This document shows, piece after piece, positions 26,253 through 35,362 of a stretch of DNA of 46,447 nucleotides. The notes below the pieces were generated by a model. It had not been told where the DNA came from. It saw nothing but the letters and a program-made list of their open reading frames with translations, and did not search any database. The stretch is from Marinosulfonomonas sp. (GTDB lineage: Bacteria; Pseudomonadota; Alphaproteobacteria; Rhodobacterales; Rhodobacteraceae). The stretch is from the NCBI GenBank assembly GCA_015488685.1, contig WFNH01000122.1, forward strand, positions 1-46,447, read 5' to 3'. A program made the translations under genes and the position numbers. Position 1 is the first letter of the stretch; each line of letters opens with the position of its first letter.

Positions 26253-27683
26253 TTACAGCCCTTTGGCCTCGTAGGATTTGGCCACGCGGGTGATCGCCAC
26301 GATAAAGGCCGCTGTGCGCAGGTCTTCAACATCGTCGCGCCCGTGCCAGACCGCACGCATCGACTGGTAGGCGGCGCGCATCGTGTCATCCAGACCCGAG
26401 CGCACCAGTTCCAGTTCGTCCGCGCCTTTCAGGTATTTCCTTTTGAAATCAGGCCGCATCGACCATGCATCGCCCAGATAACGGTCCAGCCGCTCCAGCT
26501 CATCTATAATCAACTGGTGGCGCGACTCTTCCTGACGGCGACCAAGACGGCCGAAACGGATATGGCTCAGGTTTTTGACCCATTCGAAATAGGAAACCGT
26601 CACACCACCGGCGTTGGCATACATATCGGGAATGATCACTGTACCCTTTTCACGCAGAACTTCGTCAGCGCCCGCCGTGATCGGGCCATTCGCGGCCTCG
26701 ATGATCAGCGGCGCTTTAACCTTGGCGGCATTTGACAAGTTGATCACCGCCTCAAGAGCCGCTGGGATCAGGATATCGCAGTCATGTTCCAACAGCTTGG
26801 CCCCGTCCGCGTCATAATGCGTATCCATAAAGCCCTTCAGGCCACCATGTTTGGCCAGCCAGTCGTGGATTGCTTCGACATCCAGCCCGTCCGGATCATA
26901 AAGCGAGCCATCGCGTTCGATAATACCAACAATTTTGGCCCCGTCTTCTTCGGACAGGAATTTCGCGGCGTGGTAGCCCACGTTCCCAAGCCCCTGAACA
27001 ATAATATTCTTGCCTTCCAGCATGCCGGAAAGGCCGGCTTGGGCAATATCCTCGGGGTAGCGGAAAAATTCGCGCAAGGCATATTGCACACCACGCCCCG
27101 TGGCCTCGACCCGGCCAGCGATCCCGCCCGCATGGGTCGGTTTGCCGGTCACACAGGCGCGGGCATTGATGTCGGTGGTATTCATCCGCGCATATTGGTC
27201 CGCAATCCACGCCATTTCCCGTTCGCCTGTGCCCATATCCGGGGCTGGCACGTTCTGGCTGGGATTGATCAGATCACGCTTGGCCAGTTCATAGGCAAAG
27301 CGACGGGTGATGATTTCCAGTTCGTGTTCGTCATATTCCCGTGGATCAATCCGCAGGCCACCTTTCGATCCGCCGAAAGGGGCCTCGACCAGCGCGCATT
27401 TGTAAGTCATCAATGCGCCCAGCGCCTCGACCTCGTCCTGATTGACACCCAGCGCATAACGTATGCCGCCTTTGACAGGTTCCATATGCTCGGAATGAAC
27501 CGACCGATAACCCGTGAATGTCTTGATTTCGCCGCGTAATCTCACACCGAAACGCACTGTGTAAGTGGCGTTCACCACACGGATTTTTTCTTCTAACCCC
27601 GGGGCCAAATCCATAAGCGCGACGGCACGATTAAACATCATATCGACGGATTCACGGAAACTGGGTTCTTTTATTGCGGACAT
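26253..27683 (-). CDS. Glutamate dehydrogenase, NAD(P)-dependent (Glu/Leu/Phe/Val family)
   Basis: The 476-residue enzyme interconverts glutamate and 2-oxoglutarate plus ammonium. The substrate lysine motifs are VKGGIRYALGVNQDEVEAL and APFGGSKGGLRIDP, and the NAD-binding motif is VQGLGNVGYHAAKFL. NAD or NADP preference cannot be set from sequence. I chose ATG 27683 (MSAIKEPSF), which has GGAG 6 bp upstream; the open frame extends to 27857 but that part is AT-rich non-coding sequence. It stands upstream of the sox locus on the same strand. Ammonium from amino-acid catabolism could be handled here, an inference. Confidence 0.95.
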   Translation of the reverse strand: MSAIKEPSFRESVDMMFNRAVALMDLAPGLEEKIRVVNATYTVRFGVRLRGEIKTFTGYRSVHSEHMEPVKGGIRYALGVNQDEVEALGALMTYKCALVEAPFGGSKGGLRIDPREYDEHELEIITRRFAYELAKRDLINPSQNVPAPDMGTGEREMAWIADQYARMNTTDINARACVTGKPTHAGGIAGRVEATGRGVQYALREFFRYPEDIAQAGLSGMLEGKNIIVQGLGNVGYHAAKFLSEEDGAKIVGIIERDGSLYDPDGLDVEAIHDWLAKHGGLKGFMDTHYDADGAKLLEHDCDILIPAALEAVINLSNAAKVKAPLIIEAANGPITAGADEVLREKGTVIIPDMYANAGGVTVSYFEWVKNLSHIRFGRLGRRQEESRHQLIIDELERLDRYLGDAWSMRPDFKRKYLKGADELELVRSGLDDTMRAAYQSMRAVWHGRDDVEDLRTAAFIVAITRVAKSYEAKGL

Positions 27684-28047
27684 TTTGCTCTCCATAAATG
27701 TGGGGTGCGGCAGAATCGCGCACCCTTTGCAATAATTTGACCCTAATCCTGTTTCCAGAAACATAACACCGGATTTTTCGAATCGTTTTATTGGGAGAAT
27801 CAGCAAACAATAATTAGGATTTGCCGATGATGGCTGGAAAATGGCGCGTTTCCACAACTATTAGGGCAGATATCGAAACAATCTTCGCGCATAACCCGTT
27901 GCAATAAATAAGTAATTGCATCTTTATTAATTAACCGACACAATATGCCCTAATTTTGCCACATCGCGCTTATTATATGTCCCCGCGCGTGGTGTGTTGC
28001 GTGTGTAAGAGTGTCGTCTGGAGCGATCCTCGGGAAAGGGTTAAGTT
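27684..28047. promoter_or_regulatory. 364-bp AT-rich divergent spacer (gdh / Tad-pilin genes)
   Basis: This is the longest non-coding stretch here. It is much AT-richer than the flanks. Near gdh lies the perfect palindrome TGTTTC-CA-GAAACA (27750-27763). Near the pilin operon lie TGCAAT-N9-ATTGCA (27900-27920) and TTAATTAA (27927-27934). ATTAGGGC (27860-27867) and GCCCTAAT (27947-27954) form an 8-bp inverted repeat around the middle. AAGGG before 28048 is the tadG-like ribosome site. I see no RNA gene or small ORF with support. Operators for two divergent promoters are the simplest reading. Confidence 0.5.
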
Positions 28048-29757
28048 ATGAGAACGATATTGCAGTCCTCGATTGAGGATAGAAAAGCACCTTTTGGAAG
28101 CAAAGCCCAAGGACGGGTAGCGGCATTCCTAAAACCATTTCAAAAGTTTCAAAAAGATGAAGAAGGTTCAATCATCATCTTTTCCCTTTTCATGTTTGCA
28201 ATGATGCTGATGATTGGCGGCCTTGCCGTTGATGTCATGCGCGCAGAATACCAACGCACCGAGATACAATATACCGCCGACCGCTGTGCCTTGAGCGCAT
28301 CCGGCCTGAGCCAGCAACTCCCTGCTGAAGATGTGGTTACCGACTGCTTCCAAAAGGCCGGCCTTGGATGGTTGAACCCGACGGTTGTTGTAGATCAATC
28401 GCAAAACAGCAAGAAAGTTACCATTCTACTGCCCGATCCCAAAATCAAAACCATCTTCTTGGCCGTTGACTGGTCAAAGGTTTTCAATGTTGCCGGTGGT
28501 GGGGCAGTTGAATATCTGAACACGCCTGCAGTAGCAGCGGCAATTGACGGTGTTCAAAAGGTCGAGGTTTCACTGGTGCTCGACGTATCCGGATCTATGC
28601 ACAATTCATCTGCATCGGGCCGCAGAAAAATCGAGGATTTGCAGATTGCAGCGAAGCAGTTTGTCGATGCGCTTCTGGTAGATGCCCCTCACCCGGACAC
28701 ATACTCGATCTCGATTGTTCCTTATTCCTTCCAGGTAAATGCCGGTTCCGCCCTGTTGAACAATATGAATGTGTCCAGTGAGCATACCTATTCAAATTGT
28801 GTGGACTGGACGACATCCGAATATAACACAACTGCGGTTGATCAATCTGTGGAATTGCGGCGTGCCGGATTTGTTGCCGTGCGTAGCTATAATCGCCATC
28901 ACTATCAAAATCTGTCCGCAAGCCATTGGTTGTGGAACTGCCCAACAGCCTCTGACCGACAAATCCTTCCCCTCTCGGGCGACCTGACGACCCTGCACGA
29001 TTATATTGATGCCCTTTCGCCAACGGGCAACACCTCGACCGAGATGGGGATAAAATGGGGGGCAGCCCTGCTTGATCCAAGCATGAAGCCCGTTGTTGAC
29101 GATATGATTACCGATGGAACCGTTGACCCGATGTTCTCGGGGCGCCCGAATAACTATGGTGAGGAAGGCATTTTGAAAGTCATCGTTGCCATGACGGATG
29201 GTGCGAACACATATAGTTATGAACTGCTGGATCCCTACCGCACGGGTATGTCAAATGTCTGGCGCGAAGATACATCAGGCACCGACAACAGAATTAAATA
29301 CTGGGTCTACAATCCCAGCCACAGCGGCAGCAAAAAATACCGCTACTTGAAATACACTACGAGTGGCAGCCTTAAAATCGCTCAATGGGTCGCTGCCCCC
29401 AGTTCAGATGCCGAGCATCTGTCGATGGCTAAATTGTGGCGTGTTGCATCAACATATTTTGTCGCAGACCGGTTGCAATATAAAGCCGGGCTTAGCAAAT
29501 ACGATTGGGGCACCGGAACGTATCATAAATATGGACCAAGCGAAAAAGACCAAAGGATGGCTGCGATTTGTCAGGCTGCGAAGGCTAAAAATATCCTGCT
29601 CTACACAATCGGATTTGAAGTTTCGAATTCGAATGCCTTGAAACTGCAAAGTTGCGCAACAACTTCCGCCCATTTCTTCCGGGTTGATGGTGTTGATATT
29701 GCCGACGCTTTTGCTGAAATCGCGGCTCAACTGAAAAGTCTGAGACTGGTAAGATGA
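28048..29757 (+). CDS. TadG-like pilus protein with VWA domain
   Basis: The 569-residue protein has a basic N-terminus, then GSIIIFSLFMFAMMLMIGG, a membrane segment at about residues 40-62 of the type that prepilin peptidase or sortase-like handling recognises after Gly40. A von Willebrand A domain follows, with MIDAS motif DVSGSM (Asp179, Ser181, Ser183) and DGAN later (AMTDGANTYS). TadG proteins are minor pilins/adhesins of Flp pili. It overlaps the next gene by 4 bp (ATGA). The rest of the Tad machinery (CpaA-F, Flp) is not beside it. AT-richer than its neighbours. Confidence 0.88.
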   Translation: MRTILQSSIEDRKAPFGSKAQGRVAAFLKPFQKFQKDEEGSIIIFSLFMFAMMLMIGGLAVDVMRAEYQRTEIQYTADRCALSASGLSQQLPAEDVVTDCFQKAGLGWLNPTVVVDQSQNSKKVTILLPDPKIKTIFLAVDWSKVFNVAGGGAVEYLNTPAVAAAIDGVQKVEVSLVLDVSGSMHNSSASGRRKIEDLQIAAKQFVDALLVDAPHPDTYSISIVPYSFQVNAGSALLNNMNVSSEHTYSNCVDWTTSEYNTTAVDQSVELRRAGFVAVRSYNRHHYQNLSASHWLWNCPTASDRQILPLSGDLTTLHDYIDALSPTGNTSTEMGIKWGAALLDPSMKPVVDDMITDGTVDPMFSGRPNNYGEEGILKVIVAMTDGANTYSYELLDPYRTGMSNVWREDTSGTDNRIKYWVYNPSHSGSKKYRYLKYTTSGSLKIAQWVAAPSSDAEHLSMAKLWRVASTYFVADRLQYKAGLSKYDWGTGTYHKYGPSEKDQRMAAICQAAKAKNILLYTIGFEVSNSNALKLQSCATTSAHFFRVDGVDIADAFAEIAAQLKSLRLVR

Positions 29758-30311
29758 CAAATACTGCACGCAAGATGCGGCGCATGGTGCGGCATATGCT
29801 GGATAGTGAAAGCGGGAACGCATCGATCCAGTTTGCGATTATGTTCCCGCTTTTCCTGACGCTGTTTCTGTCGTCTTTCGAGTTTGGCATCATGATGCTA
29901 AGACAGACGTTTCTTGAACGGTCCGTTGATTCCGTGATCCGGGAATTGCGGTTGGGGCAGCTTCCCAACCCTACACATGAAACAATCCGGACCGCGATTT
30001 GTGATCGCGCCCCTATTCTACCGGACTGCATGGACACCCTGATGGTCGAAATGCGTGTTGTCAGCACGGTAACATGGTCACCGCTGGCAACCGATGTCGT
30101 CTGCAAGGACAAAAGCATTGATATCAATGTTACTCCACCCGGCCCCGGATTTGTTAATGTAGGCGCAGCAAACGAAATGGTACTGGTCCGTGCATGTTCC
30201 GTATTTAAGCCCATATTCCCGACCACACAATTGGGGATGAGCCTGAAGCGAACCGATCTTGGCGGTTATGCACTGGTTGCCAATTCTGCATTTGTGAACG
30301 AACCAAGGTAA
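29754..30311 (+). CDS. TadE/TadF-like pseudopilin
   Basis: The 185-residue protein has a short basic lead, then GNASIQFAIMFPLFLTLFL (about residues 21-39) as the pilin membrane helix. The usual glutamate at this place (GxAxxEFA) is Gln26 here. A mixed alpha/beta extracytoplasmic part with Cys80, Cys88 and more follows. It overlaps the VWA gene by 4 bp and lies 2 bp before the next TadE-like gene. The three are one operon. Function as a minor pilin is inferred. Confidence 0.82.
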   Translation: MTNTARKMRRMVRHMLDSESGNASIQFAIMFPLFLTLFLSSFEFGIMMLRQTFLERSVDSVIRELRLGQLPNPTHETIRTAICDRAPILPDCMDTLMVEMRVVSTVTWSPLATDVVCKDKSIDINVTPPGPGFVNVGAANEMVLVRACSVFKPIFPTTQLGMSLKRTDLGGYALVANSAFVNEPR

Positions 30312-30313
30312 GG

Positions 30314-30889
30314 ATGCGAATGTTACATTTCACAAATATAGCCCGCAATTTTTGGGAAGACGAAGCCGGAACAGCCGTCATCGAGACCGCAATCATTTTT
30401 CCGATGCTTATGACAACACTTGTCGCAATGAGCGTCTATTTTGATGCATTTCGGGTCAAAAGTGTTAATCTGAAAGCGGCCTATACAATCAGTGACATGG
30501 CCTCTCGTGTTGTTCCCATTCTGACGCCCGATTATGTCGATGGTCTGGGAACGATGTATCAATTCCTGAGCGGAAGCAGCAACCCGACATGGATTCGCCT
30601 TACTCTGGTTAGGTTTAAAGACAACGACCCGGCAATCACATCGGATGACGAATATGTCATTGAGTATTCCTATGGCACTCATAGTCAACCACCGCAAACA
30701 AACGCGACTCTGGTTGATATTAAAGACCGGATTCCCAAGATGGTAGACGGGGATACGACTTATATCATGGAAACCCACATGCGTTATGTCCCGACATTCG
30801 ATATCGGTTTGAATGCCTATGATCTGGACCATGTGATCATGACGCGTCCACGGTCTGTTCCGGCATGTTGGCAGACTTGCATTAACTAG
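30314..30889 (+). CDS. TadE-like pseudopilin
   Basis: The 191-residue protein has the TadE-type N-terminus AGTAVIETAIIFPMLMTTL (about residues 18-36), keeping Glu24 of the processing motif. An extracytoplasmic region follows, with two Cys near the C-terminus (ACWQTCIN) likely to form a disulfide. It is last in the three-gene pilin set. It converges on a small membrane protein gene 25 bp away, with no obvious terminator between them. AT-richer than flanking genes. Confidence 0.83.
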   Translation: MRMLHFTNIARNFWEDEAGTAVIETAIIFPMLMTTLVAMSVYFDAFRVKSVNLKAAYTISDMASRVVPILTPDYVDGLGTMYQFLSGSSNPTWIRLTLVRFKDNDPAITSDDEYVIEYSYGTHSQPPQTNATLVDIKDRIPKMVDGDTTYIMETHMRYVPTFDIGLNAYDLDHVIMTRPRSVPACWQTCIN

Positions 30890-30914
30890 GGTTATTCTGG
30901 CGCAATTTTACTAT

Positions 30915-31403
30915 TTATTGGCTATCGTTTTCTTTATTTGCCAGCATTCCCGCCAGAATTTCGGACATAAACTTTGCCTGCGATGCGGCTGTAACGCCGC
31001 CTACCCCGACCCGTTTACCTAGCCGCCACCAGATACCCGGCGCCCACGCCTTTTCCTGCGATGTCTTTGTTAATACTGAAAACCCATTGGATGGTTTCAG
31101 CGAAAACGACCCCCGCACGACCCCTTGCATATCGTCAACCCGTGCCAGAACCTGCCCGTCAGTGGTGCGCAATTCATCCCGCGTCAGGACAACCCCGTGC
31201 AGCGTAGCCCGCCGCATGAATTCTGCTAGCCACAACACCATTAAACCCAATGCCAACAATACAAACCGCCAGAACAGGGATACTGGCGGTGTTGCCAAAG
31301 CCACATAAACCAGCAAGCCACCCAATGTTACCAGCACCGCCAATCCGGCGTAGCGGCGTATTGTTGATGGCATAACAGTTGCGATTACTTCATTGTCCGG
31401 CAT
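30915..31403 (-). CDS. Two-helix inner-membrane protein (hypothetical)
   Basis: The 162-residue protein has two adjacent membrane segments (LAVLVTLGGLLVYVALA and WRFVLLALGLMVLWLAEF, about residues 20-64). A cytoplasmic-type domain of about 90 residues follows, with a beta-rich pattern (GVVLTRDELRTTDGQVLARV) typical of PH-like or YdbS-type lipid-facing folds. The ATG is at 31403. It stands 61 bp downstream of tetR on the same strand. Function is unknown. Confidence 0.75.
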   Translation of the reverse strand: MPDNEVIATVMPSTIRRYAGLAVLVTLGGLLVYVALATPPVSLFWRFVLLALGLMVLWLAEFMRRATLHGVVLTRDELRTTDGQVLARVDDMQGVVRGSFSLKPSNGFSVLTKTSQEKAWAPGIWWRLGKRVGVGGVTAASQAKFMSEILAGMLANKENDSQ

Positions 31404-31464
31404 TCTTGGCTCCTCTTTGCTTGGGTCTGCTGTATTGGGTATTGCCCCCGAACGCGAGAGACAA

Positions 31465-32052
31465 TTATCCCGCCACCGCCTTGCGCGCCATATCCCAATA
31501 GATCTCTTCCACCTTGTCCCGCGACAGCCGCCCGCCCTCGCGATACCATGTGTTTACCCCGGTCAGCATCGCAATCAGCGCCATCATCGCCAGTTTGGTA
31601 TCGGGCACAGCAAAGACCCCCGCCTGCTGGCCCTCGCGCAGGATACCCTCCAACACGTCCTCGTAACGCTTGCGCAACTCTTCAATCACCGCGAAATTTT
31701 CCTCCGACAGGTTGCGCAATTCCATATAGGCGATGAACACCGCATCCGGTCGGTCCAGATGAAACCCGATGTGGAACCGCACAAAGGCCTCAAGCTGCGC
31801 GAGCGGCCCTATGCCCTTTTCCTGCGCCTCCCATGCGGTCAGCAAATCCTGCATATGCCCCTGCATCAGATCAAACAGCAGGCTTTGCTTGTCCGGCGTG
31901 TATAGATACAGCGCACCGGCCTGCACCCCGACTTCGGACGCAATCTGGCGCATGGAAACGGCGGCAAACCCGTGACGCGCAAACAGCTTCGAGGCCGCTT
32001 GCTGCACCTTGGGGCCGGTGATCTGGGAATGGGAACCTGTTTTACGTGCCAT
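31465..32052 (-). CDS. TetR/AcrR family transcriptional regulator
   Basis: The 195-residue protein has a TetR helix-turn-helix at about residues 14-60 (ASKLFARHGFAAVSMRQIASEVGV, followed by AGALYLYTPDKQSLL). The helical C-terminal ligand domain is specific, and its ligand is unknown. The ATG at 32052 is divergent from a lipoprotein gene. The perfect palindrome TGAAC-ATGC-GTTCA lies 15 bp from its start, a form typical of TetR operators, so self-repression is likely. TGAAC-type sites often go with acyl-CoA or fatty-acid sensing regulators, an inference only. Confidence 0.92.
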   Translation of the reverse strand: MARKTGSHSQITGPKVQQAASKLFARHGFAAVSMRQIASEVGVQAGALYLYTPDKQSLLFDLMQGHMQDLLTAWEAQEKGIGPLAQLEAFVRFHIGFHLDRPDAVFIAYMELRNLSEENFAVIEELRKRYEDVLEGILREGQQAGVFAVPDTKLAMMALIAMLTGVNTWYREGGRLSRDKVEEIYWDMARKAVAG

Positions 32053-32066
32053 AGGCGATGTTTATC

Positions 32067-32080
32067 TGAACATGCGTTCA
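32067..32080. promoter_or_regulatory. Candidate TetR operator
   Basis: TGAACATGCGTTCA is a 5-4-5 palindrome placed between the divergent TetR gene and a lipoprotein gene, 14 bp upstream of the regulator's start. This form (TGAAC-N4-GTTCA) is a known TetR-family operator type. Control of both genes is inferred. Confidence 0.6.
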
Positions 32081-32149
32081 TTTCAAAGCCCTGCTTGTGT
32101 CCCCCCCGCACAACGCCCTATTATCGGGCAAACATTTCGGGAATCCCCT

Positions 32150-32443
32150 ATGCTGCGTCTTTCACTTGCATTTACCTTTGTCGCCCTGCTGGGTGCATGC
32201 AGTGATTTCCCGCAACTGGATAATGCAGTTTCCCCCGCTGCCAAAAACGCGCCCTACCCATCGCTTATTCCGATGGATCAGGCCCTTGCCAATGCGCAGG
32301 ATGTGCAGATCACGGATGAAACCGTCAGCACCCTGAATGGCCGGATGAACGGGTTGAAAAACCGCGCCACCCGCGCCAAACATCCGGTGATCGACAGTGA
32401 AACCCGCAACCGTCTGCAAGACGCCATAAATCGCCACCAATAA
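32150..32443 (+). CDS. Small lipoprotein
   Basis: The 97-residue protein has a lipobox (LALLGAC type: FVALLGACSDF, Cys17), so it is lipid-anchored after export. The mature part is short and polar (LNGRMNGLKNRATRAKHPV), probably helical. I chose ATG 32150 (MLRLSLAFTF) because the signal follows at once. It is divergent from tetR across the candidate operator. It precedes hom by 78 bp. A similar small lipoprotein is often seen before hom in Rhodobacteraceae, from memory. Function is unknown. Confidence 0.82.
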   Translation: MLRLSLAFTFVALLGACSDFPQLDNAVSPAAKNAPYPSLIPMDQALANAQDVQITDETVSTLNGRMNGLKNRATRAKHPVIDSETRNRLQDAINRHQ

Positions 32444-32521
32444 GCCCACCTGCCGCGTTGCACCGCGCCACGTTTGCCGCTACAGAATTTACCAACACAG
32501 ATTCAGCCGGAGACCCGCAAC

Positions 32522-33808
32522 ATGACCGAACCTTTACGCCTTGGAATTGCAGGTCTGGGCACCGTTGGTGCAGGTGTGGTAAAAATCGTGCGTCAAAAGG
32601 CCAATCTGCTGGCCACACGCACCGGCCGCCCCGTGGTGATCACCGCCGTTTCCGCCCGTTCCCGCGACAAGGATCGTGGTGTGAACCTGTCGCAATACGC
32701 ATGGGAGGACGACCCCGTCGCATTGGCCAAACGCGATGACGTCGATGTGTTCGTTGAACTGATGGGCGGCGCAGACGGACCTGCCAAGGCCGCCACCGAG
32801 GCCGCCATTGCCGCTGGCAAGGATGTGGTCACCGCAAACAAGGCGATGCTGGCGATCCACGGTCAGGAATTGGCCGAAGCCGCCGAGGCCGCAGGCCGCG
32901 TGATCCGCTTTGAAGCCGCCGTGGCCGGTGGTATTCCGGTGATCAAAGCCCTGACCGAAGGTCTGGTCGGCAATCAGGTGGAACGGGTGATGGGTGTGAT
33001 GAACGGCACCTGCAACTATATCCTGACCCGCATGGAAAACGCCGGCCTGCCCTATGACGAAGTGTTCGAAGAGGCCAATCAACTGGGATACCTTGAGGCC
33101 GATCCGACACTGGATGTGGGCGGGATTGATGCAGCCCACAAACTGGCGCTGCTGGCCTCCGTGGCTTATGGCACCAAAGTGGCCTTTGACACCGTTGAAA
33201 TCGAAGGGATCGAGCGCATCACCATCGAGGACATCGAGCAGGCTGCCGATATGGGTTACCGCATCAAACTGCTGGGCGTTGCACAGATGACAGGTCGTGG
33301 TCTGGAACAGCGCATGGCCCCATGCCTTGTCCCGGCCAGCAGCCCGCTGGGCCAGTTGGAAGGCGGCACCAATATGGTGGTGCTGGAAGGCGACCATGTT
33401 GGCCAGATCGTTCTGCGCGGTGCGGGTGCTGGCGAAGGCCCGACAGCCTCGGCTGTGATGTCCGATGTGCTGGATATCGCCCGTGACATCCGCGTGCCGA
33501 CCTTTGGCCAACCGGCCACCACCCTGTCGGTGGTCAAACCTGCCAAATCCGCCGCCCCTGCACCCTACTACCTACGCATGATGCTACACGACAAACCCGG
33601 CGCGCTGGCCAAGATCGCTACGGCCCTGGGCGAAGCAGGCGTATCGGTTGACCGCATGCGCCAATACGGCCACGAAGAATCCAAAGCCCCCGTTCTGATC
33701 GTCACCCATAAAACCACCCGTGATGCGCTGGACTGCGCGATCCACAGCTTTGCCGCCACCGGTGTGCTGGCCTCGGACCCCGTCGCGATCCGCATCGAAA
33801 CAGTTTAG
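32522..33808 (+). CDS. hom: Homoserine dehydrogenase
   Basis: The 428-residue enzyme reduces aspartate semialdehyde to homoserine for threonine, methionine and isoleucine synthesis. The NAD-binding GLGTVGAGVV is at residues 11-20. The catalytic core holds VMNGTCNYILTRM and NQLGYLEADPTLDVGGIDA (with the conserved lysine in HKLALLA). A C-terminal ACT domain for feedback control starts near residue 350 (YLRMMLHDKPGALAKI). I chose ATG 32522 (MTEPLRLGI), which follows CCGGAGA. It is followed by glpX and recJ. Confidence 0.97.
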   Translation: MTEPLRLGIAGLGTVGAGVVKIVRQKANLLATRTGRPVVITAVSARSRDKDRGVNLSQYAWEDDPVALAKRDDVDVFVELMGGADGPAKAATEAAIAAGKDVVTANKAMLAIHGQELAEAAEAAGRVIRFEAAVAGGIPVIKALTEGLVGNQVERVMGVMNGTCNYILTRMENAGLPYDEVFEEANQLGYLEADPTLDVGGIDAAHKLALLASVAYGTKVAFDTVEIEGIERITIEDIEQAADMGYRIKLLGVAQMTGRGLEQRMAPCLVPASSPLGQLEGGTNMVVLEGDHVGQIVLRGAGAGEGPTASAVMSDVLDIARDIRVPTFGQPATTLSVVKPAKSAAPAPYYLRMMLHDKPGALAKIATALGEAGVSVDRMRQYGHEESKAPVLIVTHKTTRDALDCAIHSFAATGVLASDPVAIRIETV

Positions 33809-33826
33809 CCAACAGGACCGAAAACC

Positions 33827-34792
33827 ATGACCAAACAATCCGAATTCCAAGACCGTATGCTTTCACTGGGTCTGGCCCGCGTATCCGAGGCCGCCGCCCT
33901 TGCCTCGGCCAAACTGATCGGGCGGGGCGACGAAAAAGCCGCCGATCAGGCCGCAGTGGACGCCATGCGCACTCAGTTGAACATGCTGGACATCAACGGC
34001 GTGATCGTGATTGGCGAAGGCGAACGCGACGAAGCCCCGATGCTGTTCATCGGCGAAGAAGTGGGCACAGGCAACGGCCCCGGCGTCGACATCGCACTGG
34101 ACCCGCTGGAAGGCACCACCCTAACAGCCAAGGACATGCCAAATGCGCTGACCGTCATTGCGATGGGCCCGCGCGGCTCGATGCTGCATGCACCCGATGT
34201 TTACATGGACAAGCTGGCAATCGGACCGGGCTATCCGACCGATGTGGTCACCCTTGATATGTCCCCTTCTAAGCGTATTGAAGCACTGGCCAAGGCCAAG
34301 GGCTGCGAAATGTCCGACATCACCGTTTGCGTTCTGGAACGCCCCCGTCACGAGGACATGATCAACGAGCTGCGCACAACTGGCGCGGCCATCCGCCTGA
34401 TCACCGATGGCGATGTAGCCGGCGTGATGCATTGCGCTGAATCCGAAATTACCGGTATCGACATTTACATGGGGTCCGGTGGCGCCCCCGAAGGTGTTTT
34501 GGCCGCGGCTGCGCTGAAATGCATGGGCGGGCAGATGTATGGCCGTCTGCTGTTTCGCAACGATGACGAACGGGGCCGCGCCGCCAAGGCCGGCATCACC
34601 GATCTGGACCGCATCTATTCCCGCGACGAACTGGTGACCAAGGACGTGATCTTTGCCGCCACCGGTGTGACCGACGGATCAATCGTGCATGGCATCAAAC
34701 GCGAACCCGGCTTTCTGACCACCGAAACCATCCTGATGCGCAGTAAAACCGGTTCTGTCCGGCGCATGTCATACCGGATCAAAACAAAGTAG
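33827..34792 (+). CDS. glpX: Fructose-1,6-bisphosphatase, class II
   Basis: The 321-residue GlpX-type FBPase hydrolyses fructose-1,6-bisphosphate in gluconeogenesis. Conserved metal and substrate motifs are IGEGERDEAPML, DIALDPLEGTTLTAKDMPN and ITDGDVAGVMH. Length is normal. It lies 18 bp after hom and 6 bp before the isochorismatase-like gene, so co-transcription is likely. In photosynthetic or CO2-fixing Rhodobacterales it would also serve the Calvin cycle, but no such genes are here. Confidence 0.97.
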   Translation: MTKQSEFQDRMLSLGLARVSEAAALASAKLIGRGDEKAADQAAVDAMRTQLNMLDINGVIVIGEGERDEAPMLFIGEEVGTGNGPGVDIALDPLEGTTLTAKDMPNALTVIAMGPRGSMLHAPDVYMDKLAIGPGYPTDVVTLDMSPSKRIEALAKAKGCEMSDITVCVLERPRHEDMINELRTTGAAIRLITDGDVAGVMHCAESEITGIDIYMGSGGAPEGVLAAAALKCMGGQMYGRLLFRNDDERGRAAKAGITDLDRIYSRDELVTKDVIFAATGVTDGSIVHGIKREPGFLTTETILMRSKTGSVRRMSYRIKTK

Positions 34793-34798
34793 GGCGAA

Positions 34799-35362
34799 AT
34801 GGCACAGGCACTGATCCTGATTGATATCCAGACGGGCTTTGACAGCCCGTTCTGGGGTGCGCGCAATAATCCGGATGCCGAAGCCAACGCCGCCCGCCTG
34901 CTGACCCATTGGCGTGTCAAGGGCTGGCCCTTGTTCCACATCCGCCACCTAAGCACCACCGCAGGCAGCCCCTTGGCCGATGGGGATCCCGGGGCCGAAT
35001 TCAAACCCGAGGTAATGCCACTGGATGGCGAACCGGTCATCAGCAAACACGTCAATTCCGCATTTATCGGCACAGATCTTGAGGAACGCCTGCACGGCGC
35101 ATTTGCAACTGATCTGGTTATTTGCGGGCTGACCACCCCGCATTGCGTATCCACAACCACCCGAATGGCCGCCAATCTGGGGTTCGGGGTGACATTGGCC
35201 CATGACGCCTGTGCCTGCTTTGTCAACAACGCCGATATGTCGTGGAATCCCGGTACCTCGGCGCTAACCGCCGAACAAATCCACAATACCGCCATCGCCA
35301 ATATTCACGGTGAATTCTGCACGGCCCTTGATACGCAAACCATTCTCGGCACATTCGCATGA
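34799..35362 (+). CDS. Cysteine hydrolase, isochorismatase-like family
   Basis: The 187-residue protein has the alpha/beta isochorismatase-like fold with the likely catalytic triad Asp9 (LILIDIQ), Lys83 (ISKHVNSAF) and Cys116 ([10 protein letters not shown]). Members hydrolyse amides, nicotinamide or carbamoyl compounds; the substrate is not certain. The start lies 6 bp after glpX, and the gene overlaps recJ by 4 bp (ATGA), so it is part of the hom-glpX-recJ run. This insertion in that gene order is common in Rhodobacteraceae, from memory. Confidence 0.92.
   Translation: MAQALILIDIQTGFDSPFWGARNNPDAEANAARLLTHWRVKGWPLFHIRHLSTTAGSPLADGDPGAEFKPEVMPLDGEPVISKHVNSAFIGTDLEERLHGAFATDLVICGLTTPHCVSTTTRMAANLGFGVTLAHDACACFVNNADMSWNPGTSALTAEQIHNTAIANIHGEFCTALDTQTILGTFA

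Noticed and set aside
27684-27857. Upstream extension of the glutamate dehydrogenase frame.
   Set aside because: AT-rich and promoter-like; ATG 27683 with GGAG fits the family start.
32534-33511. Long minus-strand frame of 325 codons opposite hom.
   Set aside because: It is antisense to a firmly identified homoserine dehydrogenase in GC-rich DNA, where long shadow frames are usual; no motif or ribosome site seen.
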